The translations under genes were made by a program, and so were the position numbers. Positions 1 through 5,023 of a DNA stretch of 5,130 nucleotides are shown piece after piece. Within the stretch, counting starts at the first letter, position 1; each line of letters begins with the position of its first letter. The notes below the pieces were generated by a model that was given only the letters and a program-made list of their open reading frames with translations, ran no database searches and was not told the DNA's origin. Source of the stretch: an uncultured Ruminococcus sp. (GTDB taxonomy: Bacteria > Bacillota > Clostridia > Oscillospirales > CAG-382). The stretch spans positions 1 to 5,130 of the forward strand of contig CACZRJ010000173.1 of assembly GCA_902783535.1 (NCBI GenBank). The letters run 5' to 3'.

Positions 1-1014
1 CAGACGCCGGTTTACGAAGAGATCCTCGAAGATCTGAACGGCTACACCGACGATCTGAAGGCGAGCGATGCCGAATCCTGCGCCAAACTGGAAAAGCTTG
101 CCGTCGAAGAAGCCGCGAGGGCGGACAACTATCTGAGCAGAGTTCGCGCCAAACAGGACCCGGGACGCGTCGAGATCGTCAAGAAAATCGAACAGTTCGA
201 GCGGGAGGGCCGGTTTGCGGAAGACGTCGAGGACGATCCGCCCACGAAGCCTCTGCTTCCGGACGACATCGATTACTATCATTCCGGGCCTGTTGCAAAA
301 TTGAAAACAAAAGCGGCCTACGCCGCCGCAAGGAAATTCGTTTTCAAGCTTCTGGAAGAAAAGAACATGATCATCAGCGAGATCCGGGGCGTTGAAAATA
401 TGTCTTCCCTGCAGGATGGCGCGGTCATTACGTGCAATCATTTCAACGCGTTCGACAGTTTCGCCATCCAGCTCGCTTACGAAGCGTCCAACCGCCCGGA
501 CAAAACGTTCTACCGTGTCATTCGCGAAGGAAACTACACCTCCTTCCCGGGATTCTACGGTTTCCTGATGCGAAACTGCAATACTTTGCCGCTGTCCTCT
601 AATCTTCAGACAATGAAAAAGTTCACCGAGGCGACCGGCAATCTGCTGAAACAGGGGCATTTCGTTCTTGTCTATCCGGAACAGAGCATGTGGTGGAACT
701 ACCGCAAGCCGAAGCCGCTCCAGAAGGGCGCATATATTTTCGCGGCCCGAAATCAGGTCCCGGTCCTTCCCTGCTTTATCACAATGAAGGACTCGACGAT
801 CATCGGCGGCGACGGTTTCCCGGTCCAGGAATACACCATCCATATTTCCAAGCCGATCTATCCCGATCCGAACCTTCCCTACGCGAAAAAAGTGCAGACG
901 CTGATGGACCGGAATTACGAGATCTGGAAGGAGATCTACGAAAAAGAATATCAGATTCCCCTCTCCTACATCACCGACCAGAAAACCGCATCCGAGTTCT
1001 CCGCAGACGCGTGA
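1..1014 (+). CDS. PlsC/LPLAT-family acyltransferase, 5' end missing
   Basis: The reading frame is open from the first base of the window to a TGA at 1012-1014, giving 337 visible residues with no in-frame ATG in the first 300 bases, so the start lies upstream of the window. The C-terminal ~210 residues look like a glycerolipid acyltransferase, which moves an acyl chain onto a lysophospholipid (typically 1-acyl-glycerol-3-phosphate) at the membrane. The catalytic HX4D motif is NHFNAFD (His codon 439-441). A later block, VYPEQSMWW, stands where the family usually has its EGTR-type substrate-binding motif, and VPVLPCFI matches the last conserved block. The visible first ~75 residues are acidic and predicted helical, then a DDPPTKPLLPDDIDYY linker leads into the acyltransferase domain. 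The substrate cannot be told; the enzyme class is well supported. A TTG at 301 is in frame but has no ribosome binding site and would cut off the linker, so it is not taken as the start. Confidence 0.85.
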   Translation, partial: QTPVYEEILEDLNGYTDDLKASDAESCAKLEKLAVEEAARADNYLSRVRAKQDPGRVEIVKKIEQFEREGRFAEDVEDDPPTKPLLPDDIDYYHSGPVAKLKTKAAYAAARKFVFKLLEEKNMIISEIRGVENMSSLQDGAVITCNHFNAFDSFAIQLAYEASNRPDKTFYRVIREGNYTSFPGFYGFLMRNCNTLPLSSNLQTMKKFTEATGNLLKQGHFVLVYPEQSMWWNYRKPKPLQKGAYIFAARNQVPVLPCFITMKDSTIIGGDGFPVQEYTIHISKPIYPDPNLPYAKKVQTLMDRNYEIWKEIYEKEYQIPLSYITDQKTASEFSADA

Positions 1015-1038
1015 CCTGATCCTTTGCATCAGATACCG

Positions 1039-1069
1039 AGGCCGGCCCGTTCGCGGTTCGGCCTTTTTT
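1039..1069 (+). terminator. Rho-independent terminator of the acyltransferase gene
   Basis: AGGCCG (1039-1044) pairs with CGGCCT (1059-1064), and the stem can continue inward, through a G-U pair and one mismatch, to a TTCG loop. Six T residues (1064-1069) follow. It lies 25 bases after the stop codon, so it separates this gene from the YitT-family gene. Confidence 0.85.
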
Positions 1070-1080
1070 CCTGTCAGGGA

Positions 1081-1109
1081 TTGCAAACACCCATTTTTTG
1101 TGGTAACAT
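1081..1109 (+). promoter_or_regulatory. Likely sigma-A promoter of the YitT-family gene
   Basis: TTGCAA (1081-1086) and TAACAT (1104-1109) are separated by exactly 17 bases. The pair begins 12 bases after the terminator T-run of the previous gene and leaves a leader of about 45 bases before the ATG at 1163. Both boxes deviate from consensus by one or two bases, so moderate strength is expected. Confidence 0.55.
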
Positions 1110-1162
1110 CTGCATTGGTAGGTTTCACCTGACTTCACAAGAATTATGTCTGGAGTTTTGTA

Positions 1163-2008
1163 ATGAAAAGCATCGGAAAACGTCTCGGCGAAGCTTTTTC
1201 CTATATTATCATCATTTTCGGAGCTCTGCTCGCAAGCTTTGCCGTCATCTGCATTCTGCTCCCGAACGACGCGATCGATTACGGTACCGCGGGCATCGCG
1301 ATCATTCTTCATCACCTCACGGGGCTCAACCTTTCAATCTGCGTCGCGATCGTTTTCGTACCCTTTCTGATCGCAGGCGCGATCATTCTCGGCATCAAAT
1401 TCGGCCTCAAAGCGCTTGTGGGGAGCGTGGCGTACACTGTCGGGCTTGAAGTGTTCGAGTACATTCCGTTCAGGCTGAACGTGGAGCATTTCCTCGCGGT
1501 CGTTTTCGGTGGCGCCTTGCTCGGTCTGGGGCTCTCGCTGATCCTCCGCCACGGCGGATGTATCGACGGATCGGAGATCTTTGCGAACATTCTGCTGAAG
1601 AAATATTTCGACAAGACCGGAAAAAACTTCAGCATGACATATATCCTCGTTGCCTTCAACGCCTGCGTGTACGTTGCCGCGTTCTTCCTCATCAACCGCA
1701 ACGCGGCCCTGATGAGCCTTCTGGTTTACGTCGTCGCGACAGCCATCATCAACCACTTCACAGACCGGTTCGAGGCGATCAAGCAAGTGACGATCATCAC
1801 CAAATCGCCGGAAGGCGTTATCAGCGACCTCAAATCCAAAATGAACAAGACCTGCACCATGATGGATTCGCGCGGGGCGATCGCGGGCGAAAACACGACG
1901 CTGATCTGCTACGTCAACTATTTCGAACTGCAGAAGGTCAAGGACATCATTTCCAAGCACAAGGGCACTTTCAGCACGGTGTCGACGATCGACGAGATCA
2001 TCCGATAA
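1163..2008 (+). CDS. YitT-family integral membrane protein (DUF161 + DUF2179)
   Basis: This 281-residue protein has the family's usual length and layout. Five to six hydrophobic segments can be seen at about residues 13-35, 42-52, 57-78, 84-98, 108-128 and 158-197. They are followed by a soluble C-terminal domain of about 75 residues (205-281), which corresponds to DUF2179. The signature RHGGCIDGSEIFANIL (about 129-144) matches the conserved Gly-Gly-x-x-Asp-Gly region of the family. The start is ATG with GGAG (1152-1155) seven bases upstream. Members are widespread in Bacillota, often in several copies; their transported substrate is not established, and nothing in the neighbourhood points to one. 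The gene appears to be transcribed alone, between its own promoter and a strong terminator. Confidence 0.92.
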   Translation: MKSIGKRLGEAFSYIIIIFGALLASFAVICILLPNDAIDYGTAGIAIILHHLTGLNLSICVAIVFVPFLIAGAIILGIKFGLKALVGSVAYTVGLEVFEYIPFRLNVEHFLAVVFGGALLGLGLSLILRHGGCIDGSEIFANILLKKYFDKTGKNFSMTYILVAFNACVYVAAFFLINRNAALMSLLVYVVATAIINHFTDRFEAIKQVTIITKSPEGVISDLKSKMNKTCTMMDSRGAIAGENTTLICYVNYFELQKVKDIISKHKGTFSTVSTIDEIIR

Positions 2009-2029
2009 GGATACAAAAAAGAAAAGAAC

Positions 2030-2072
2030 CGGCTTCTGCCGATCCGTTCGCGGATTTCAGAAGCCGTTTTTT
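2030..2072. terminator. Bidirectional terminator between the YitT-family gene and tRNA-Trp
   Basis: A 9-bp perfect stem, CGGCTTCTG (2030-2038) with CAGAAGCCG (2058-2066), encloses an inner ATCCG/CGGAT stem with a TTCG loop. Six T residues (2067-2072) follow on the plus strand. On the minus strand the stem is followed by a T-rich tract (complement of the A-rich run at 2015-2026). It lies 21 bases after the YitT-family stop and faces the minus-strand tRNA-Trp, so it can serve both. Confidence 0.88.
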
Positions 2073-2080
2073 GCGCTTTT

Positions 2081-2129
2081 TCAGAAAAAGAACCGGGTAC
2101 CCGAAACATAGAAACGTTACGAATACCCG
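2081..2129 (-). terminator. Probable first terminator of the tRNA-Trp transcript
   Basis: Read on the minus strand, CGGGTA (2129-2124) pairs with TACCCG (2099-2094) and is followed by a T-rich stretch (GTTCTTTTTC, about 2093-2081). The loop is long (24 bases) and the stem only 6 bp, so this is weaker than the next hairpin at 2030-2072, which would catch readthrough. Confidence 0.45.
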
Positions 2130-2132
2130 ATT

Positions 2133-2208
2133 TGGCAGGGGTAGAAGGACTTGAACCCTCAACTTACGGTTTTGGAGACCGTCGCTCTACCAATTGAACT
2201 ATGCCCCT
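2133..2208 (-). tRNA. tRNA-Trp(CCA), 76 nt with encoded CCA
   Basis: The complete cloverleaf reads on the minus strand from 2208 to 2133. The acceptor 5' strand is AGGGGCA, the D stem GTTC/GAGC, the anticodon stem ACGGT/ACCGT with loop CTCCAAA (anticodon CCA, codon UGG), the T stem GAGGG/CCTTC with TTCAAGT loop, discriminator G and encoded CCA. The acceptor 3' strand is TACCCCT, so pair 6-67 is C-A, a mismatch, where tRNA-Trp normally has a C-G pair. All other stems are intact. It is transcribed from its own promoter at 2228-2255. Confidence 0.96.
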
Positions 2209-2227
2209 GTGTGCCCAGCAGGTTTAC

Positions 2228-2255
2228 ATTATACCACATCCGGGCGCATTGTCAA
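2228..2255 (-). promoter_or_regulatory. Perfect-consensus promoter of tRNA-Trp
   Basis: On the minus strand, TTGACA (2255-2250) and TATAAT (2233-2228) are separated by 16 bases. Both hexamers match the sigma-A consensus exactly, as expected for a stable RNA gene. Transcription would begin near 2221, about 13 bases before the mature tRNA 5' end. The -35 box starts only 22 bases beyond the LUD gene's stop codon. Confidence 0.88.
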
Positions 2256-2277
2256 TAACCTTTTCGAAAAAAAGCTG

Positions 2278-2916
2278 TCAGAAGCCCAGCTGATCGTTGA
2301 CCAGGATCACGTGGATCCTGTCCTTGTGTCTGGAATACCGGGTGATCAGGAACTGGCAGCAGATCGTATCCGGGGATTTGCAGTCCGCGCAGGACCCTGT
2401 CTTGGCGCAAGGCGTCGTCAGGCCGAACCGTTGCGCATTCGTCACAGCGGCAATGTTTCGCGCGCGTTTGATCGCCGAATCGGTATCCGGACAGATCTTG
2501 TTCATTCCGACGATCAGAAGCACTTTTTTCGGTCCCTGTGCTATGGCGGACACACGGTTCGAATTTCCGTCGATATTGACCAGGATCCCGTCTTCCGTCA
2601 TGCCGTTCACGCTGGACAAAAAAACGTCAGCGTCGTAAGCGGCAAGCATCGCTGCTCTCTTGTCTTTCTCGGCGTCGCGGTCCAGATATCTGTATTCTCC
2701 ATTTTTCAGGGCGTCGACCAGCCCGATTTCCCATGCGCTCATGCATCCGCCCATCGTCACCATAGCATTTTTCGGAATGATGCTCAATGCGATCTCGAGG
2801 GCTTTTTCTTTTGACTCCGCGTAATAACCGGTCATATTTCTTGACTGCAGCCCGCGAATGACTTTTGCCGCAAGAAGCTCGTTTCGTTTTGTCTTGTACT
2901 TTTCAACCATTTCCAT
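2278..2916 (-). CDS. LUD-domain protein (LutC-like lactate utilization family), stand-alone
   Basis: This 212-residue protein consists of a single LUD domain. Conserved features in order: MGGCMSAWEIGL (about 55-66), then SSVNGMTEDGILVNIDGNSN (101-120) with RVSAIAQGPKKVLLIVGMNK following, the core of the family fold. A C-terminal cysteine cluster, C170-x5-C176-x2-C179-x6-C186-C187, fits the C-x-x-x-G-x-C-x-D-C-x-S-x-x-x-x-C pattern common in the short clostridial members. In LutABC systems LutC takes part in oxidising L-lactate with two iron-sulphur partners, but neither LutA nor LutB is visible here, so the actual substrate is unknown. The start is ATG at 2916 with AGGAGGG (2932-2926) nine bases upstream; a second in-frame ATG two codons on is less well spaced. 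The gene has its own promoter and no strong terminator before the tRNA-Trp promoter, so readthrough into the tRNA is possible. Confidence 0.9.
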   Translation of the reverse strand: MEMVEKYKTKRNELLAAKVIRGLQSRNMTGYYAESKEKALEIALSIIPKNAMVTMGGCMSAWEIGLVDALKNGEYRYLDRDAEKDKRAAMLAAYDADVFLSSVNGMTEDGILVNIDGNSNRVSAIAQGPKKVLLIVGMNKICPDTDSAIKRARNIAAVTNAQRFGLTTPCAKTGSCADCKSPDTICCQFLITRYSRHKDRIHVILVNDQLGF

Positions 2917-2925
2917 ATATGTTTT

Positions 2926-2950
2926 CCCTCCTGCCAGGCGGCTGCCCGCC
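2926..2950 (-). promoter_or_regulatory. Ribosome binding site of the LUD gene with adjacent GC-rich hairpin
   Basis: On the minus strand a GGCGG/CCGCC stem with a four-base loop (2950-2937) ends four bases before the AGGAGGG Shine-Dalgarno sequence (2932-2926). The stem does not cover the Shine-Dalgarno itself, so its influence on translation is uncertain; it could also stabilise the mRNA 5' region. Confidence 0.5.
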
Positions 2951-2986
2951 GTCCAATTCGTTCTAACGATCTATGCCGACGCGATT

Positions 2987-3015
2987 ATTATACTCGATCC
3001 CGGAACGATTGTCCA
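2987..3015 (-). promoter_or_regulatory. Strong sigma-A promoter of the LUD gene
   Basis: On the minus strand, TGGACA (3015-3010), one mismatch from consensus, and a perfect TATAAT (2992-2987) are separated by 17 bases. Transcription would start near 2980, giving a leader of about 63 bases that carries the hairpin before the ribosome binding site. Confidence 0.85.
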
Positions 3016-3186
3016 TAACGAAGACAAAAATTTGCCTTGGCAATATTTTTTTCATCTCAAATTCACAGAAGACCAGTCGTCCGAGACGGCAAAGATCGGC
3101 ATTATGTCAACTTTAGAAATTGAGCCTCGTTTCAGATTATAAATTGTGGCGTATTTCTATCATTCGGCAAATAACAGGAATCATAC
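3016..3186. other. Divergent intergenic region with an inverted repeat
   Basis: No convincing gene lies here; together with the flanking promoters and leader it makes a 540-bp gap between start codons of divergently transcribed genes. It is richer in A and T than its surroundings. The one notable element is TTGCC-TT-GGCAA (3032-3043), flanked by an A-run on the left and a T-run on the right that can extend the pairing with a small bulge (about 3026-3050). It lies about 17 bases upstream of the LUD -35 box, a position that suits an operator better than a terminator because no transcript is known to end there. Confidence 0.4.
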
Positions 3187-3215
3187 TTGACAAGTTCCGC
3201 GATTCGGGCTAATAT
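3187..3215 (+). promoter_or_regulatory. Promoter of the flavin-reductase-like gene
   Basis: A perfect TTGACA (3187-3192) and TAATAT (3210-3215) are separated by 17 bases. The -35 box sits inside the short palindrome ACTTG-A-CAAGT (3186-3196), and the whole promoter is bracketed by AATCATA (3179-3185) and its exact reverse complement TATGATT (3213-3219). A second TTGACA (3218-3223) lies 31 bases downstream but has no matching -10 box. The nested symmetry suggests a regulated promoter. Confidence 0.65.
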
Positions 3216-3221
3216 GATTGA

Positions 3222-3455
3222 CAGGGGTTGATTTTGAGCCTTTTGCTGATGCTCCGGACATGACATTTTCCCTCTCGGCGGTATCCCGGGCGCGGATGCG
3301 CTCAGCTCTCCGCTCCGACGGCAAACCGGAATGCATCGCATTTCAAAAAACTCTCGAAAATTATGTCAACCAATCGCATAAGCAGCGCGCCGCTTTCCAA
3401 AAGCAGTGGGAGCGGATGACGCGAAAACAATATTCATTTTGGAGGACAACCCATT
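3222..3455 (+). promoter_or_regulatory. Long 5' leader of the flavin-reductase-like gene
   Basis: If the promoter at 3187-3215 is the one used, the mRNA carries about 230 untranslated bases before the ATG at 3456. I recognise no known riboswitch class in it. Local pairing is possible (GCGC-GGAT-GCGC at about 3290-3301), and TCCGCTCC (3309-3316) is perfectly complementary to GGAGCGGA (3409-3416), 92 bases away. The ribosome binding site GGAGG (3441-3445) follows. A reading frame crossing this leader (in frame from 3218, running to 3550 across the gene start) lacks a ribosome binding site and family resemblance and is not called. Confidence 0.4.
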
Positions 3456-4385
3456 ATGAGCAGTTTCGAAAACCTGAGGATCGTCGACAACTTCTACCAG
3501 ACCTCTCTGTTCTTTCCGATGCCGACCGTCATCATCAGCACGCTCTGTGAAGACGGAACGACTTCTCTCGGACCTTATTCTCTCGTCCAGCCGTATTACG
3601 TCGCAGGCAAGGACTATTACGCGATGCTGCTTTCCTGCCGAAACTCGTCCAATACGGCTCAGCACATCCTGAGAAACGGAAAATGCGCGATCAATTTCAT
3701 CAATGACGACCCGAAGACTTTCAAAGAAGCAGTCAAGCTTTCCTGGCCGGGCGACACGCCGGCCGAAAAAATGGCGAAATGCAATTTCAGGCTTGAAAAA
3801 AGTCTGCTTGAAGAAGAAACAGGCGAAGTCCGCCCGCAGGTACTGAGCGACGCGATCGAGGTCATCGAATGCACATGGGTCCGCGAGCTGGACGGAGCCG
3901 ACAGGGACCGGCCGGGAGAGTTGAACGGATACGAAGGCCCGTATCATGATTTCAACGGCATCACGAGCAAGTTCGGGGCTCACTTCATTCTGAAAATCGA
4001 CAGGATCCTGATGAAAAAGAAATACAGAGACGCTATCATCAACGGCGTGACAGCGAAGGATTTTCCCCCGCTCCCTGTCGACTACGGATACCGCGACTCC
4101 AAAAACTTCTGGTTCCACCGCAAGCGCCGCATGAGGGCTGAACTCCTTCAGGTACGCAAGAACACGCTTGAATCAGTCAGATACGCTGCAGACCGGGCGG
4201 ACGACAAGGTGAAGTTCACCGACGACGCGCTTGAAACCATTCTCGGCGTTCCGCGCGTGTTCCTCCCGCTCGTCCTGAAGGGATGCGTCTCATGGGCAAA
4301 GGAAAACAACGTCGAACTGGTGACGGCCGAGCACATGAAAATCATCAACGACAAACGCGCAAAAGAAAAAGAGAAGAAAAACTGA
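3456..4385 (+). CDS. Flavin-reductase-like FMN-binding protein with PCP_red-like C-terminal domain
   Basis: This 309-residue soluble protein has two parts. Residues about 15-195 resemble the flavin reductase-like split-barrel family (FMN binding, DIM6/NtaB group): PMPTVIISTLCEDGTTSLGPYS (21-42) fits the first core strands, and LLSCRNSSNTAQHILRNGKCAINF (58-81) the conserved helix and following strand that contact FMN. After a basic linker (220-235) and a short helix, residues about 251-300 (FTDDALETILGVPRVFLP, then the VELVTAEHM stretch) resemble the small PCP_red domain first described in the light-independent protochlorophyllide reductase 57-kDa subunit and found at the C-terminus of other redox proteins. 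The last ten residues are lysine-rich. The start is ATG with GGAGG (3441-3445) ten bases upstream. The likely role is electron transfer or a flavin-dependent reduction in the cytoplasm; the substrate is unknown. No strong terminator separates it from the next gene, 108 bases downstream. Confidence 0.85.
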   Translation: MSSFENLRIVDNFYQTSLFFPMPTVIISTLCEDGTTSLGPYSLVQPYYVAGKDYYAMLLSCRNSSNTAQHILRNGKCAINFINDDPKTFKEAVKLSWPGDTPAEKMAKCNFRLEKSLLEEETGEVRPQVLSDAIEVIECTWVRELDGADRDRPGELNGYEGPYHDFNGITSKFGAHFILKIDRILMKKKYRDAIINGVTAKDFPPLPVDYGYRDSKNFWFHRKRRMRAELLQVRKNTLESVRYAADRADDKVKFTDDALETILGVPRVFLPLVLKGCVSWAKENNVELVTAEHMKIINDKRAKEKEKKN

Positions 4386-4493
4386 AAAACCGATTCTGTT
4401 TTTGCCTCCTTTTCAACCCGCTTCAGAAATCGTCGAAAAAACGAAGTTTCGAATCAAGCCGCATCCCGTCTGCTTTTGAAAGGAGAACTGATC

Positions 4494-4694
4494 ATGCCGC
4501 AAACCATTACGCTCAAGGACGGCAGTTTTCGCGTTATCGGATACGTCACAGTGCATGAAAATGGAGACAAGACCCTCAAAGACGCAAGTTTTCGGGTTCT
4601 CGGATACTATGTCGCGTCGACGAATACCACGAAAGACGCGTCTTTCCGGGTCGTCGGTCACGGCGATATTCTCACGATGCTGCTGAACAAGTAA
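4494..4694 (+). CDS. Small repeat protein (66 aa), beta-flower-like
   Basis: A 66-residue protein starting at ATG 4494, with an excellent AAAGGAG (4479-4485) eight bases upstream; an in-frame TTG at 4476 overlaps that site and is rejected. The protein is almost wholly made of three copies of K-D-[GA]-S-F-R-V-[ILV]-G (about residues 8-16, 29-37, 47-55), the first two followed by aromatic residues and the third by HG, with HENGD and ASTN turns in between and a short hydrophobic tail (DILTMLLNK). Alternating predicted strands and five tight turns suggest a small radial arrangement of beta-hairpins. Size and repeat pattern resemble proteins named four- or five-fold beta-flower, a fold recognised from predicted structures; that assignment is from memory. 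It has no signal peptide, cysteines or catalytic pattern. Function is unknown. It is probably co-transcribed with the flavin-reductase-like gene and ends at a hairpin 33 bases downstream. Confidence 0.85.
   Translation: MPQTITLKDGSFRVIGYVTVHENGDKTLKDASFRVLGYYVASTNTTKDASFRVVGHGDILTMLLNK
4509..4661 (+). repeat. Three diverged in-frame repeats in the small protein gene
   Basis: The units lie at 4509-4544, 4572-4607 and 4626-4661, with 63 bases from first to second and 54 from second to third. At protein level K-D-x-S-F-R-V-x-G is kept in all three. At DNA level the conserved codons differ mainly at silent positions (AAG/AAA/AAA, TTT/TTT/TTC, CGC/CGG/CGG), and the serine is AGT, AGT and TCT, which cannot interchange by a single silent change. 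The repeats are therefore old and held by selection on the protein, not a recent tandem duplication. Confidence 0.85.
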
Positions 4695-4727
4695 GCTTTT
4701 CGCGCAGCCACGAATTCAACCGGTCGA

Positions 4728-4755
4728 GGGACGCTTGCCGTACGGCAGGCGTCCC
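4728..4755 (+). terminator. Strong hairpin after the small protein gene
   Basis: GGGACGCTTGCCG (4728-4740) pairs with CGGCAGGCGTCCC (4743-4755), with a single G-U pair on the plus strand that would be a C-A mismatch on the minus strand, which favours function in plus-strand RNA. The downstream tract is only moderately T-rich (TGCTCGTTGTCATTT), so termination may be partial, backed up by the next hairpin. Confidence 0.65.
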
Positions 4756-4783
4756 TGCTCGTTGTCATTTCCCTTTCCAACAA

Positions 4784-4843
4784 GAAAACAGGCTTTACCA
4801 TCCAAAAGCTTTCGCTGATGAATCATAAAGTCTGTTTTTCTTT
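4784..4843. terminator. Second hairpin with T-run, between convergent transcripts
   Basis: AAACAGGCTTTA (4786-4797) pairs with TAAAGTCTGTTT (4826-4837), 12 bp including one G-U pair in plus-strand RNA, with a 28-base loop, then TTTTTCTTTT up to 4844. It fits a plus-strand terminator backing up the one at 4728. On the minus strand the same stem has one C-A mismatch and is followed by TTTTCTTG, so it may also end the rRNA-tRNA transcript after tRNA-Lys. Confidence 0.6.
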
Positions 4844-4919
4844 TGGTGCACCTTCAGGGACTCGAACCCTGGGCCCACTGATTAAGAGTCAGTTGCTCTA
4901 CCAACTGAGCTAAAGGTGC
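4844..4919 (-). tRNA. tRNA-Lys(CTT), 76 nt with encoded CCA
   Basis: Read from 4919 to 4844: acceptor GCACCTT/AAGGTGC fully paired, D stem GCTC/GAGC, anticodon stem ACTGA/TCAGT with loop CTCTTAA (anticodon CTT, codon AAG), T stem CAGGG/CCCTG with TTCGAGT loop, discriminator A and encoded CCA. It is the last gene of the rRNA operon tail, 18 bases after tRNA-Met. Confidence 0.97.
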
Positions 4920-4937
4920 TTACCGATTAATCCATAT

Positions 4938-5014
4938 TGGTGGGCCATCAGGGACTCGAACCCCGGACCAACCGGTTATGAGCCGGTAGCTCTAACCAAC
5001 TGAGCTAATGGCCC
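4938..5014 (-). tRNA. tRNA-Met(CAT), probably elongator, 77 nt with encoded CCA
   Basis: Read from 5014 to 4938: acceptor GGGCCAT/ATGGCCC fully paired, D stem GCTC/GAGC, anticodon stem ACCGG/CCGGT with loop CTCATAA (anticodon CAT), T stem CGGGG/CCCTG with TTCGAGT loop, discriminator A and encoded CCA. The paired 1-72 position rules out initiator tRNA. A CAT anticodon also occurs in the isoleucine tRNA that is modified by TilS; overall sequence looks more like clostridial elongator Met, but this is not decisive from sequence alone. Confidence 0.93.
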
Positions 5015-5023
5015 ATGTTGGAA

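Noticed and set aside
1334..1960. 208-codon minus-strand reading frame opposite the YitT-family gene
   Set aside because: Antisense shadow without a ribosome binding site; the plus strand encodes recognisable membrane segments and DUF2179.
2194..2814. 206-codon plus-strand reading frame opposite the LUD gene and tRNA-Trp
   Set aside because: It is the antisense shadow of the LUD gene and begins inside the tRNA; the opposite strand has clear motifs, promoter and ribosome binding site.
3132..3341. 69-codon minus-strand reading frame in the intergenic region
   Set aside because: It spans the plus-strand promoter, has no ribosome binding site and no recognisable pattern.
3218..3550. 110-codon plus-strand reading frame across the leader and the start of the flavin-reductase-like gene
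   Set aside because: It starts with TTG, has no ribosome binding site at that start or at the internal ATG (3260), overlaps the well-supported gene out of frame, and resembles no family I know.
3366..4118. 250-codon minus-strand reading frame opposite the flavin-reductase-like gene
   Set aside because: Long antisense frames are common in GC-richer codon usage; composition is Arg/Val/Phe-rich without family motifs and there is no upstream ribosome binding site.
4386..4420. Terminator between the flavin-reductase-like gene and the small protein gene
   Set aside because: The only stem is AAAAAC/GTTTTT, six mostly A-T pairs, too weak to count as a terminator.
4509..4661. CRISPR array or DNA-level tandem repeat
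   Set aside because: The units are only similar at protein level, differ at many silent sites, have unequal spacing and lie inside a single reading frame.
4938..5014. Initiator tRNA-fMet
   Set aside because: The first acceptor pair (1-72) is a normal G-C pair, whereas initiator tRNAs carry a mismatch there.
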